Shown one piece after another: positions 36,880-47,100 of a stretch of 64,000 bases of DNA. The notes below the pieces were generated by a model, which ran no database searches, was not told the origin of the DNA, and was given only the letters and a program-made list of their open reading frames with translations. Both the position numbers and the translations under genes were made by a program. The stretch comes from JAFEDN01 sp963795715 (GTDB lineage Bacteria; Pseudomonadota; Gammaproteobacteria; Coxiellales; Coxiellaceae), in the NCBI GenBank assembly GCA_963795715.1, contig CAWCIY010000002.1:930001-994000 (forward strand), read 5' to 3'. Every line of letters starts with the position of its first letter. Position 1 is the stretch's first letter.

Positions 36880-37073
36880 CAGGTCAGCGGACGATAAGGA
36901 AAATCTGGAAGAGCGAACCCAAGAAAACATCGATATTTTGCATAAATGGGCTTTAAATGGGTTACAAAGGCAAGGCAGAAACCAGGCCAGTCTATTAAGA
37001 GCCTTATGCGTAAAAATTCCATGTCCTACACTTACCTGGCTGCTTGTGTCAAGAGGATTTTTCATGCGTAGGC
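36880..37073 (+). mobile_element. ISAs1-like transposase C-terminal remnant, right copy
   Basis: Reads LEERTQENIDILHKWALNGL in one frame, then QSIKSLMRKNSMSYTY after a one-base shift. Positions 36955-37073 repeat 35595-35714 with about three differences, in the same orientation. The part before the repeat is absent from the left copy, so the two remnants come from the same element but keep different pieces. Confidence 0.7.
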
Positions 37074-37282
37074 CCTGGTTGAACTCAGCGCTCCAGTTGA
37101 AATGGCACATCAGTTGTTATAAAATAAAAAATCTACTTTTTTTTCTATTGAGTCGTTGAAATATGATGAAGTTTATTTGGATCCCTAACTGACGTTTAAA
37201 TGACGCCATGATTTTAATCATCAAATAATGTTTGTTTGATGTTTTTGTGTGCATCTTTTAAAAATCAGAGTGAGACAAATAT

Positions 37283-38488
37283 ATGAAGTATTCCACCATC
37301 TCAGTGCCATCTACTTTGCTAATTATTTTTTTAGTCGGTTTCCCTCAAATCAGTGAAACCATTTACACGCCTGCATTGCCCAATATCGCCAGCAGCTTGA
37401 TGACCTCGGGTTCATTAGTGCAGTGGACTTTAAGTATTTATTTTGTAGGTTTTGCCTTAGGCGTTTTTTATTGGGGTAGATTGTCGGATCGCATCGGACG
37501 ACGTCCTACTATGTTATTAGGAATTCTAGTTTATGGTTTAGGAAGTTTGGGATGTTTGTTATCCCCTTCTATTTTTTGGTTGCTATTGACTAGGATTATT
37601 CAAGCCTTTGGCGCCAGCGTCGGCTCTATCATTACCTTAACGATCATCCGCGAATCTTTTCATGATGGAGCAAGATTGAAGTTGTTTGCAATTGTGGGAG
37701 TTGCATTATCGTTGACGCCTGCAATCGGCCCATTTATCGGTGGATATGTGAATGACTGGTTTGGCTGGCGAGCTAATTTTATGACATTGGTGTTAATTGG
37801 TATGGCAGTATTTTTTTACGCGTTTTGTGCTTTACCTGAAACCAAGCCAAAGGTGTTGAACTATCAACCTAAGAAATTAATAGCAGTGGCGTTGTTGTTG
37901 CTAAAAGATCCTTATGTACTTGGATCTGCATGGATTGTAGGTGCTATTAATGGCATTTTATTTAGCTATTATGCCGAAGCACCTTTCATTTTGATCAAAA
38001 TAATTGGGATTTCACCCGGCGAATATGGCTGGCTGGGATTATTTATTGGTAGTGCTTCACTGTTGGGTTCGTCGTTATCTCATAGACTTGCTAGCTATTA
38101 TCCCAGCAGAAAAATTGCATTTCTAGGCTGTTTTATCATGAGTATCAGCGCGCTATTGTTATGTATCTTTTCTTTATTTGATTTTATAACGCCTGCTCAT
38201 ATTTTACGTTCAATTTTACTCATTATGCTGCCCATGGCAGGATTAATATTGGGTAGTTGTAGTCTAATTTTGCCTGTTATATTGAGCTCAGCGCTTAATG
38301 GATATAAAGACGTATTAGGGACAGCAGGATCCATTTTTGGTCTAACTTACTATCTTTTAATCGCGGCTTTTACTTGGATCATGGGGGCGTTGCATAATGG
38401 AACGATTAGACCGATGCCTTTATATTTTGTATTGCTATCAACAACAGTAGTACTGACTTACTGGACAAATAGCAAAACGCGGAGGTGA
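37283..38488 (+). CDS. Bcr/CflA-type MFS drug exporter
   Basis: 401-residue transporter with twelve membrane segments. Family marks: YTPALPNIASSL in loop 1, WGRLSDRIGRRPTM between segments 2 and 3, and the antiporter motif in segment 5 (LSLTPAIGPFIGGYV). Likely proton-driven efflux of small drugs or metabolites. It is a lone gene after the accessory region, with no adjacent regulator. Confidence 0.88.
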   Translation: MKYSTISVPSTLLIIFLVGFPQISETIYTPALPNIASSLMTSGSLVQWTLSIYFVGFALGVFYWGRLSDRIGRRPTMLLGILVYGLGSLGCLLSPSIFWLLLTRIIQAFGASVGSIITLTIIRESFHDGARLKLFAIVGVALSLTPAIGPFIGGYVNDWFGWRANFMTLVLIGMAVFFYAFCALPETKPKVLNYQPKKLIAVALLLLKDPYVLGSAWIVGAINGILFSYYAEAPFILIKIIGISPGEYGWLGLFIGSASLLGSSLSHRLASYYPSRKIAFLGCFIMSISALLLCIFSLFDFITPAHILRSILLIMLPMAGLILGSCSLILPVILSSALNGYKDVLGTAGSIFGLTYYLLIAAFTWIMGALHNGTIRPMPLYFVLLSTTVVLTYWTNSKTRR

Positions 38489-38534
38489 GCAAGATGAATA
38501 AGAAACATTTTGATATAGAGAAGCATGAAAGGTC

Positions 38535-39569
38535 CTAACGATTCAACAACTCAGCCATTTGTTTGGCAAAATAGGTAATAATAAAATCAGCGCCGGCGCG
38601 TTTGATTGCAATCAGAGATTCCGTCATGGCCCGTTCTTCATCCAGCCAACCTTGGGCTGCAGCAGCTTTAATCATGGCATATTCACCACTCACATGATAT
38701 GCGCCCTAATGGTATGGAGGGAAATCGTTGTTTGATTCGAAAAATCATGTCTAAATAAGTATGCGCCGGTTTTACCATTAACATATCGGCGCCTTCCAAT
38801 ACATCCATTTCTGCTTCTCTTATGCCGTTTTCGCGCATTGGCAGGATCCATCTGATAGGTCTGACGTCCGCCAAATTGAGGCGCACCACTGCCGGCGGCT
38901 TCTCGAAAAGGGCCGTAAAAAGCAGATGCATACTTAACGGCATAACTTAAAATGGGTAATATGGTCAAAACCATTGTTGATCTAAACCTTCTCGAATAGC
39001 ATGCACCATGCCATCCATCATGCCGCTGGGAGCAATGACATCCGCCCCCGCTTTGCGCATGGCTTACCGCTTGTTCCGCCAATAAATCTAAAGTGGCGTC
39101 ATTATCCACTATGACTTCTCCGCCTTGGTGTGAGGCGATGATTCCGCAATGACCATGATCAGTGTATTCACAAAAACACAGATCAGAAATAACTACCAAA
39201 TCAGGCGCCCAATCTTTAATAGCAGCGATTGCCTTTTGAATGACCCCGTTGGGCAGACAATGCTGAAGAACCCTGCGCATCTTTGTGTAAAGGAATGCCG
39301 AATAAAATGACTGCGGGAATTTTTAAGTCTACTATCTGGCTTAATTTCATCTCGTAAACAATCAATACTCCATTGATAATGCCCCGCTAAAGAGTAAATG
39401 GGATTTTTAATACCTCGGCCTTCTTTAATAAACAAAGGTAGAACTAAATCTGTCTATGAAAGACGATGTTCGCGAACTAAAGCCCGTAAATTAGGCGGAA
39501 TGGCGTAAGCGCCGCATCCTCACTTTGGGAAACGGCGCGTTTACCATAAAAACAATCACTGCGTTGCAT
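38535..39569 (-). pseudogene. hemB: Delta-aminolevulinic acid dehydratase, multiply frameshifted
   Basis: Condenses two 5-aminolevulinate molecules to porphobilinogen in haem synthesis. The full gene length (about 1,035 bases) is there, but the frame changes at least five times and one in-frame TAG occurs near 39455. Recognisable pieces from N to C: LRALVREHRLS, LVLPLFIKEGRGI, SDLCFCEYTDHGHCGI, DNDATLDLLAEQAVSHA, YASAFYGPFREAAGS, YQMDPANAR, REAEMDVLEGADMLMVKPA and a correct C-terminus ending AELLNR. Conservation is intact in every piece. Since hemF is intact elsewhere in the window, a consensus error is more likely than loss of the pathway. Confidence 0.8.
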
Positions 39570-40024
39570 TAACTTACGATTCTCCAAGAACCATCAGGCA
39601 TTTTACAAGCTCTTCCATAAGCGGTTCGCCATTGGCCATTCATATAAACCCGAGAAGTATATTCACGGCAATAACGTCCTTCATAATAATATACTCTAGT
39701 CGGAGTCACTCTATACATAACGCCGGTTTCTTCATTGGTCCAAACAACAGTTTCATGTACCGGAGTAACGATAATTGCGTTTTGCATATAGGCACGATCT
39801 TGACATCCATTTGGTTGCCGATAGCATTACCGACTATACCTCCTAACAAGGCTCCGCCAATGATACCAACCGGGCTGCCTTTAAATAATAATCCCCCAGC
39901 CAATCCTCCGGCTACTGCTCCGGCCGCTGTTGAGCCAGGAACATTGTTCCCTGGAGTACAGCCTGCAATTAGAAGTCCTGAAGAAGTGACTGCTAGCGAC
40001 CATTAAAGTAATTATTTTATTCAT
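39569..40024 (-). pseudogene. Glycine-zipper lipoprotein (RT0821/Lpp0805-like), frameshifted
   Basis: Reconstructed across two indels the protein has a lipoprotein signal (GLLIAGC), a glycine-zipper segment (AGGLAGGLLF then GGALLGGIVGNAIGNQMD) and a C-terminal domain with tyrosine- and arginine-rich strands (ETGVMYRVTPTRVYYYEGR, YCREYTS, GSWRIVS). That is the 17-kDa surface-antigen-like family. Breaks lie near 40000 and near 39805. Start ATG 40024. It ends exactly where hemB begins (TAA/ATG overlap). Confidence 0.7.
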
Positions 40025-40162
40025 AAATGAGTCCCTCATATCTGTTAACCAAAAAATTCTCCAATTTCTAGGATAATTATAGCACAATGAAAAGAGGGAG
40101 GTGAGAAAGAGGGTAGCAAAAATCAAAATGCCGTGGACACTGTACGGCCGTAATTATAAAAA

Positions 40163-40384
40163 TTACACCATGAGATTGATAAACTTATTGACGGCGTTGT
40201 TACTTGACCAGGTTGTTTTTGTCCTGGTTGACCACTTGGCTGCCTGGTTGTTTTTGCCGGGTTGGCCTTTGTCACCTTCGACGACCAATATCACGATCAG
40301 GACGTTCTTGTCCTTTATTGTGACGTTGTTGTTGTTGGTTACCGCGGGCTTTTTCATTTTGGTTATTTGTGGGGGTTTAAGCAT
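40163..40384 (-). pseudogene. Small Gln/Asn/Arg-rich protein, disrupted
   Basis: A low-complexity frame reading NQNEKARGNQQQQRHNKGQE then further Arg, Asp and Gln before it breaks; the later part in another frame continues the same composition. Not a recognised family. It lies in the same indel-rich stretch as hemB and ku, so its true extent is uncertain. Confidence 0.3.
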
Positions 40385-40504
40385 TTGATTTCCATTGTTT
40401 CTCTCCTAAGTGATGTTAAAACTAAACACAGATGTGTTTTTGACCTTATTTTTAGCAACAATGCTAAATACTAGTAATCTAAATCTAGGATAGCGGTATC
40501 ATTC

Positions 40505-40547
40505 TGTCAAATTGACAAATTGACAAGTGGATTATGCCTGCTAGACT
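40505..40547 (+). promoter_or_regulatory. Promoter with overlapping TTGACA palindrome
   Basis: TTGACA at 40520-40525 and TAGACT at 40542-40547 with a 16-base spacer fit a sigma-70 promoter for the DUF1328 gene. A second TTGACA at 40512-40517 forms a perfect palindrome with TGTCAA at 40505-40510 (one-base centre), a possible operator over the -35 region. Confidence 0.5.
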
Positions 40548-40576
40548 TTAAAAAACAAACTTAAAAGGAGAATTTT

Positions 40577-40762
40577 ATGTTAAGTTGGGTCATTATCTTT
40601 CTTAATTATTGCTATTATTGCAGCTATTTTTGGTTTACTGGGATTGCTGTCGCTGCTGCCGGCATAGCAAAAATAATTTTCTTTATATTTTTGGTGTTAT
40701 TTATCATTGCGCTGATATTTTCGATTGTACGTCGAGGACCTCCTCCTACTCCGCGTCCGTAA
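40577..40762 (+). CDS. DUF1328 small membrane protein
   Basis: 61 residues with two hydrophobic segments and the family C-terminal half intact (GIAVAAAGIAKIIFFIFLVL, SIVRR). Residues about 10-20 read LNYCYYCSYF in this frame, but one frame over the same bases give the expected IIAIIAAIF. An extra A after CTT near 40613 and a missing T near 40636 cancel each other. Ribosome site AAGGAG. Family members are stress-linked inner-membrane proteins of unknown function. Confidence 0.75.
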   Translation: MLSWVIIFLNYCYYCSYFWFTGIAVAAAGIAKIIFFIFLVLFIIALIFSIVRRGPPPTPRP

Positions 40763-40791
40763 AAAGACACTAGTGAACATGGAGGTTCTAA

Positions 40792-41592
40792 ATGCACGCG
40801 ATTTGGCGCGGTTCTATAAGTTTTGGGTTAGTTAATATACCCATTAATTTGTATAGCGGATCAGATGAAAATCGGATAAATTTGCGCATGCTGCATAAAT
40901 CCGATCTTTCTCCGGTCCGATATGCCAAAGTTTGCCGTGCCGAAGAAAAGAAATTACTTACCAAGATAGTTAAGGGGTTTGAATATCAAAAAAATGAATT
41001 TATAGTCTTGATGAAAAAGATTTTGAAAAAGCCGACATGCGGGCAACACATCTCATCGATATTATCGAATTTGTAGATGAAAATGAAATTGATATTCGTT
41101 TATATCAACGACCTTATTATTTAGAACCAGGGAAAACCGCCGGAAAAGCATATACATTACTAGTGAAGCATTATCAGAGCAAAAAAAGTAGGCGTTGCCA
41201 AATTTGTACTTGCATAATCGCGAGCATCTCGCTATTCTGAAACCCATTAATGGTGTTTTGGTTTTAAATGAAATCAGATATGCCAATGAAATTCGAGACG
41301 ACGCAAATATTAAATATCCCTGCCAACAAATTAAATCAAGCAGAAATGACTGCTGCTTTAGCTTTAATAAACAATTAACCGGTAAATTTAAAATTGAAAC
41401 TTTTCACGATACTTATTATGAGAAATTCGAGAGATTATTAAAGCTAAAGCTAAGGGAAAAATACCCAAAGCCAAAGGCAAGAAACCAGTAAACACTCAAG
41501 CTAAAAATCTCATGTTCGCCTTGCAGCAAAGCTTAAAAAGAGCTCGAGCCAAAAAAACAGCTCGCCGTACCCGAAGCGCCCGTACAGCTTAG
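40792..41592 (+). pseudogene. ku: Ku end-joining protein, frameshifted
   Basis: Bacterial Ku binds DNA double-strand ends and recruits LigD. The locus is full length (267 codons). Pieces in different frames match in order: MHAIWRGSISFGLVNIPINL, IVKGFEYQKNEFIVL, MRATHLIDIIEFVDE, VAKFVLHNREHLAIL, EMTAALALI then QLTGKFKIETFHDTYYEK, and a Lys/Arg/Ala-rich tail (QSLKRARAKKTARR) suited to DNA binding. At least four indels are needed. It is followed after 23 bases by an intact ligD. Confidence 0.8.
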
Positions 41593-41615
41593 GAATGTGT
41601 TCCTAGGTGGTTGCC

Positions 41616-43994
41616 ATGTCGCTGAGAGAATATAAAAGAAAACGTAGCTTCGGTACAACCCCGGAGCCTCCAGACAAACCCATTAAAACTGGCCAAAAAC
41701 TACATTTTGTAGTCCAAAAACATGCAGCCTCACATTTACATTATGATTTTCGCTTAGAAATGAATGGGGTATTGAAAAGCTGGGCTGTCCCCAAAGGGCC
41801 TTCTTTAAATCCCAGCGATAAGCGTTTGGCAATCATGGTAGAAGATCATCCTTACGATTATAAAGATTTTGAAGGAATTATACCTCCAGGAAATTACGGT
41901 GCAGGCAAAGTGATTATTTGGGATGAAGGCACTTATGAACTCATTCCACCTGGAAATTTAGCCAAAGGCTCGATAAAATTTATTTTACATGGCAAGAAAT
42001 TACAAGGTATATTTTCTCTGGTGAAATTAAAAAAAACTGAAAAACAGTGGTTATTATTGAAATTAAAAGATAAATTTGCCAGCAAAAGAAATGTGTTGAC
42101 ACAAACTAAATCTGTGCGAAGCAATGCTAAAATCTTAGAAAAAAAACCAATGCCGGCTTTAGTAAAGCCTATGCTGGCTTATTTGACAGATGAGCCTTTT
42201 AATAGAAAAGGATGGATATTTGAAATAAAATGGGATGGATATCGCATCATTGCTTACGTCAATCGTCATCAAGTGAAACTATTATCTCGCAAAGACCAAA
42301 ACTATACTGAAATTTTTCAAATTATTAGCGAGGAACTAGCCACTCTTAAAATAAATGCTATTTTCGACGGTGAAATGGTGGTTATCGATGCGCAAGGCAG
42401 GCCTGACTTTCAGCTATTACAAGATTATCAAAAATCGGGACAAGGAATATTACAATACTGTGTGTTTGATTTGCTCTGGTTAAACGGAAACGATTTATGC
42501 GATCTCCCACTGATTCAACGTAAAAAACTTCTAAAGAAAAATTTGCCTAAACTAAATTACGTAATCTTGAGCGAACACGTAGAAATCGAGGGTAAAGAAT
42601 TTTTCAATATTGCAAAAAAAGAAAGGTTGGAAGGTATCATGGCTAAAGACGAAAACAGCCCTTATCTTAGCGGACAACGAAGTCATGCCTGGTTAAAAAT
42701 AAAAACTAAACAGAAACAAGAAGTGATTATTTGTGGATTTACTGCGCCTCGCGGCAGCCGCACCCATTTTGGCGCCTTAATTCTGGGTGCATATCGAAAA
42801 CAGCAGTTAGAATACATCGGACATGTCGGTACAGGATTAAGTACTGCAGGCTTAAGCTCATTGAAAAAAAACTTAGATAAATTGACGCAACCTCATTGTC
42901 CATTTAAAACTGCCCCAACAACTAATATGCCTGTAACTTGGGTTAAACCAAAACTGGTTTGCGAAGTAGAATTTTCAGAATGGACACGAGATGGTCTTTT
43001 ACGCCAGCCTGTGTTTTTGGGTTTAAGAGAAGACAAATCAGCAGAAGAAGTCTATCCTGAGAAAAGTCTTGCAGATGAAAAAATAATTACCCAAAATAAG
43101 CACAAAATAAAACTAACTCATCTTACTAAATTATTGTGGCCGGAGGATGATTTAACAAAAGGAGATATGATTCAATATTATCAAAATATTGCCGCATATA
43201 TTTTACCCCATTTAAAAAATCGCCCTCAAAGTTTGCATCGACATCCAAATGGAATTAACGAGAAAGGATTTTATCAAAAAAATTTCGAAGATGCGCCTGA
43301 TTGGGCAACGATTCATCTGGTGCATTCTGAACATGAAAATCGAGATATTCATTATTTTATTTGTAAAAATGAAGCTGATCTTATTTATTTAGCACAATTG
43401 GGGTGCATTGAAATAAACCCTTGGCTTTCGCGAATTGCCAGATTGAATTTTCCTGATTTTTGTGTTCTAGATCTCGACCCTGAAGACATTGATTTTACAG
43501 CGGTAGTACAAACAGCACAAACTATTCACAAACTATTAACTAAAGTAAGCATAGATCATTATTGTAAAACCTCTGGGGCTACCGGACTACACATCTATCT
43601 TCCATTGGGTGCAAAATACAGTTATCAGCAATCTACCCAATTTGCGGAATTAATTGCCATAATTGTCAATAATCAAATCCCAGAAATCACTAGCATTAAG
43701 CGCTTACCATCGCAAAGACAAGGTAAGGTTTATATTGATTTTTTACAAAATCGTAAAGGTCAAACAGTCGCAGCTCCTTATTCTTTGCGGCCAAGGCCGC
43801 AAGCTCCGATATCAACGCCTTTACAATGGCGCGAAGTAAATTCTCGGTTAGATCCCGTGAATTTTAATATTCATACTATACGAAAACGTGTTGATAAGTA
43901 TGGTGATTTGTGGAAACCACTTTTAAAATCTAAAGGAATAGATATACTGACATCTATAGAAAAACTGAATAAGTATAGTTCTTCAGATAAATAA
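41616..43994 (+). CDS. ligD: Multifunctional DNA ligase D
   Basis: Non-homologous end-joining enzyme of 792 residues with three domains in the order found in Pseudomonas LigD. The 3'-phosphoesterase spans about 25-150 (HLHYDFRLEMNGVLKSWAVP, DHPYDYKDFEG). The ATP-dependent ligase spans about 185-470, with nucleophile Lys in FEIKWDGYR near residue 205 and DGEMVV. The primase-polymerase spans about 510-780 (LTKGDMIQYYQNIA, DLDPEDIDF, KTSGATGLHIYLP). ATG 41616 is chosen for its AGGTGG ribosome site. The gene is intact although the preceding 3 kb are full of indels. Its last codons lie within a long inverted repeat. Confidence 0.95.
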   Translation: MSLREYKRKRSFGTTPEPPDKPIKTGQKLHFVVQKHAASHLHYDFRLEMNGVLKSWAVPKGPSLNPSDKRLAIMVEDHPYDYKDFEGIIPPGNYGAGKVIIWDEGTYELIPPGNLAKGSIKFILHGKKLQGIFSLVKLKKTEKQWLLLKLKDKFASKRNVLTQTKSVRSNAKILEKKPMPALVKPMLAYLTDEPFNRKGWIFEIKWDGYRIIAYVNRHQVKLLSRKDQNYTEIFQIISEELATLKINAIFDGEMVVIDAQGRPDFQLLQDYQKSGQGILQYCVFDLLWLNGNDLCDLPLIQRKKLLKKNLPKLNYVILSEHVEIEGKEFFNIAKKERLEGIMAKDENSPYLSGQRSHAWLKIKTKQKQEVIICGFTAPRGSRTHFGALILGAYRKQQLEYIGHVGTGLSTAGLSSLKKNLDKLTQPHCPFKTAPTTNMPVTWVKPKLVCEVEFSEWTRDGLLRQPVFLGLREDKSAEEVYPEKSLADEKIITQNKHKIKLTHLTKLLWPEDDLTKGDMIQYYQNIAAYILPHLKNRPQSLHRHPNGINEKGFYQKNFEDAPDWATIHLVHSEHENRDIHYFICKNEADLIYLAQLGCIEINPWLSRIARLNFPDFCVLDLDPEDIDFTAVVQTAQTIHKLLTKVSIDHYCKTSGATGLHIYLPLGAKYSYQQSTQFAELIAIIVNNQIPEITSIKRLPSQRQGKVYIDFLQNRKGQTVAAPYSLRPRPQAPISTPLQWREVNSRLDPVNFNIHTIRKRVDKYGDLWKPLLKSKGIDILTSIEKLNKYSSSDK

Positions 43995-44146
43995 CTTTGG
44001 TTTTAAGCGCTCGATAGGCGTCCAGATTGAACCGTTTATTGCTTGGGAAATGCGAAGGAATAGTAATTCTATTTCGAGAGTTTTTCAAGCAATAAACGGC
44101 TCAAGATGGATGCCTAGCGAGATGCTTAAAACCAAGTTATTTATCC
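43985..44146. repeat. 162-bp imperfect hairpin element
   Basis: Two 61-base arms (43985-44045 and 44086-44146) are imperfect complements, sharing blocks such as GATAAATAAC, TTGGTTTTAAGC and CCGTTTATTGCTTG. The 40-base loop itself holds a smaller palindrome (GGAATAG / CTATTTC). The left arm includes the last three codons and stop of ligD; the right arm reaches to within 40 bases of the end of the convergent 1420-residue gene. It may act as a bidirectional terminator or be a miniature mobile element. Confidence 0.85.
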
Positions 44147-44185
44147 TGTCATTGCGCATAGGCGGTTACCAGCGACACAATATAC

Positions 44186-47100
44186 TCAACTACTTAATAA
44201 ACTTTTCAACGTCAGTCCATTTTGAGAAGGCGCTGATCCAGAAGCAGTTGAAGAATTCACGACAAGAGATTCTGTTAGGAGAGCCGTATATGAATTTTGA
44301 AAATGATCAGAAACAAATATTTTATTTCCAAAATAACGCTGAAAAAGAGTGGGATTATTTAATACTGACTCAACTAACTTTAAGCAAGCTAGACAATAGG
44401 TCTTTTCGAGTCCATTTTGACCTTTAAATTCAAGAACAAATAAAGCGGTTTTTTTAAAATCCATTAGAAAATTTTCGATCAAACCGGGTGTTTTTTGCAA
44501 AGCTTCGAAAATAATTTTTACTAGGCTGCCTTCAAGTTTCAGTAATTTTTTAAAAATATCCGAATTTAATTCAGTTTCGTTGCTAATTTTACTTTGTTGA
44601 TAAGGTAGTAATCTGCCAAGCGGAGATTTTTCATCTTTTAGTAAATTAGCAATCAATTTTGTTAGCTTAATATTCTCATCTTGGCTGATGGCTTGAGAAT
44701 TACAGAATTTAAAAAGAACTGAAACCAAATCAGTCTTATCTTTTTTAAAAATATGTTTTAATAAATCAAAGTCAAATCCTTTAAGCTCATTATCAGGCCA
44801 ATATACCATCATTGTAAGCATATAGACAGAACGATTAGGTTTAAACCCATCACAAAGTTTTATATCGGGCAAATGCTGAACACCTTCTCTTAACCTTGTT
44901 AAAACATCTTTTTTGGTTTCTGCAATTAAAACTATATCTTTAGGACACAATACGGAATAACACAAAGTGAGCAGCTTTGAATTAGTAATTTGAGTTAGAA
45001 TAAATTTTTTATTGGGATTGAAAAGAAAATAAATTAAGAATTGCTCTTGTAAGCCATTCGTGTAGTTATTTTGATAGCTGAAAAAAACTAATCTTGGAAA
45101 AAATATGTTTAACAAGAAGTCAGCAGTATTAACCTCTGGAGATTGATAACCTATAGCGATTTCAGATGACGCGATTTTATTTAACAACTTGAAAAGATAA
45201 GAGCAGAAGCTAACCAATCCTTTAATTAAGTAATTTTTTATTAAAGTATCACACATCACATCGATTAATTGATTTTTTAAAAGAGGCTCTTGAGCTAAAA
45301 GATTCAATCCAAAAAATCTTTGATAAGATTTGTAAATTATATTTAGAATTTCCTTAAAATAAATTTCAATCCCAGAAATATCCAAACTCGTTGCCACTCT
45401 AACTTTATCTTCAAAAATATGAGTTAGTTCTTGAGAAAGATAATCTAAATTTTTTGTGACTTTTATCATTCTTTTTAATAAGTTAGGCTGCACTACATAC
45501 TCATTAGTTAAACAAATCTCCCATTCACAATAAGTGAATTTAAATACTTTCCTAAGTCTATCTATTTCAGCTACAGTTTTTAAAAAGATTTCCTCACTTA
45601 ATTTTAATTTTTCTCTTAGAGTCATCATGTAAGAAGTAATATACTCAAAAAATTCTATGTTATTTGAACAACGGTAACCTGAAATAAAAGCTTTAAAGAA
45701 CTCGGTAAGTGGTTCTTTATAATAATTTTTAGAAATAATATTTACTACTTTAAAATCACGATATTTAACCTCAGGTAAATATTTTAAACAAAATTTTTCC
45801 TGGAAGTTAATTACATTGGAAAGTGTTTTTTTGTAAAAAAAACCAAATAAATGCGTTAGTTGCAACTTTTGTAACTCTGGATTAACTGTTTTTTCTTCTA
45901 TGTATTGCAAAGCGCAAATGGCAATAGGATCAAAGGTGTGTTCATTACCTATAAAGTCTAAAAAAACTTCTACCTTAGAATATTCTTTAATTAACTGTAA
46001 AAAAATTTGAATATTATCATTAATTATATTTTTAAAAATTATCTGAAAAATAGCTGAATAACGATTCGTATTCTCAATATTACTCGGATCCTTAAATGGT
46101 TGCAGCTGCAACACCAATAGCTTTAAAAGCGCTAGCTGAAATACCTTATTAAATTTTCCATTTTCTAAAAATATTTTTGCCAAATAACTAATAAGTTTTT
46201 TATATTGCCCCCATTGACCGTTTTCTAATTTAAAAATTTGCCCATAAACATAATGAATTGAATTTTGAGTCAAAATAAGTCTGTGATCATTATCAATTTT
46301 AAAATCTTCATTACTAATAAAATCAGAATAAAGCATTTTAATAACTTTCTCATCATGATAAAAATGACTATCTAATAGTAATGATAAAACATCATAAGGT
46401 TCATTTTTTTGCTTAATAAGATTGTAAACATTAAAAAATTGAGAAAATTTATATTCCTGGGATTTCAAAAGCCAAACCTTTAGTAACAGTAATTGCTCTA
46501 TAGGAACTACTATTTTTAATTGACCAATTACCTTAATTATTTCATCGTGAAATGAAAAATCCTTATTTTCCGTCAGAAATTTAATAAGTAATGCAGGTTT
46601 TTCCGGATCATAAACCGCTTGTTTAATCATCCTACAAAGAAAAACAAAAAAAGAATAGCTATCCTTACTAATAATCAGTTTTTTTAATATTTTTTTTTGA
46701 TCATCAATCTCAAATTTTTCAAAATTAATAGAATGTAGTTGTACAAATGCAAGCTCAGTAACTCCTAGTTCATTGAATAAGCTATCAAATAACCTGGCTT
46801 TCAGTTTATCAGGCAAAGCAGCAAACAATTGCTTCCCTAGGTATGTTTTAATTTGTAAATTTGATCTAGATAATAAATGCTCAACCCAAAATAATAATAT
46901 ATAAAACTCCTTTAATAAATTAAAATCATCTATCATTGCATTTATCGCAGTTTGATCTTGCAACCAAGCTTGACACCAATTTTTAGCTTGTACAAAACGT
47001 GAAAAACCCGTTATTTGCAACGCGGGTTCGGGTAAACATAATTCAATAGGATTTATTTTTTTATTCTTGATATTTTCACAAAAAACATAGGTTTCAATAA

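Noticed and set aside
44050..44427. Open frame of 125 codons between ligD and the 1420-residue gene
   Set aside because: Half of it lies in the long hairpin and half is antisense to the large gene; no ribosome site.
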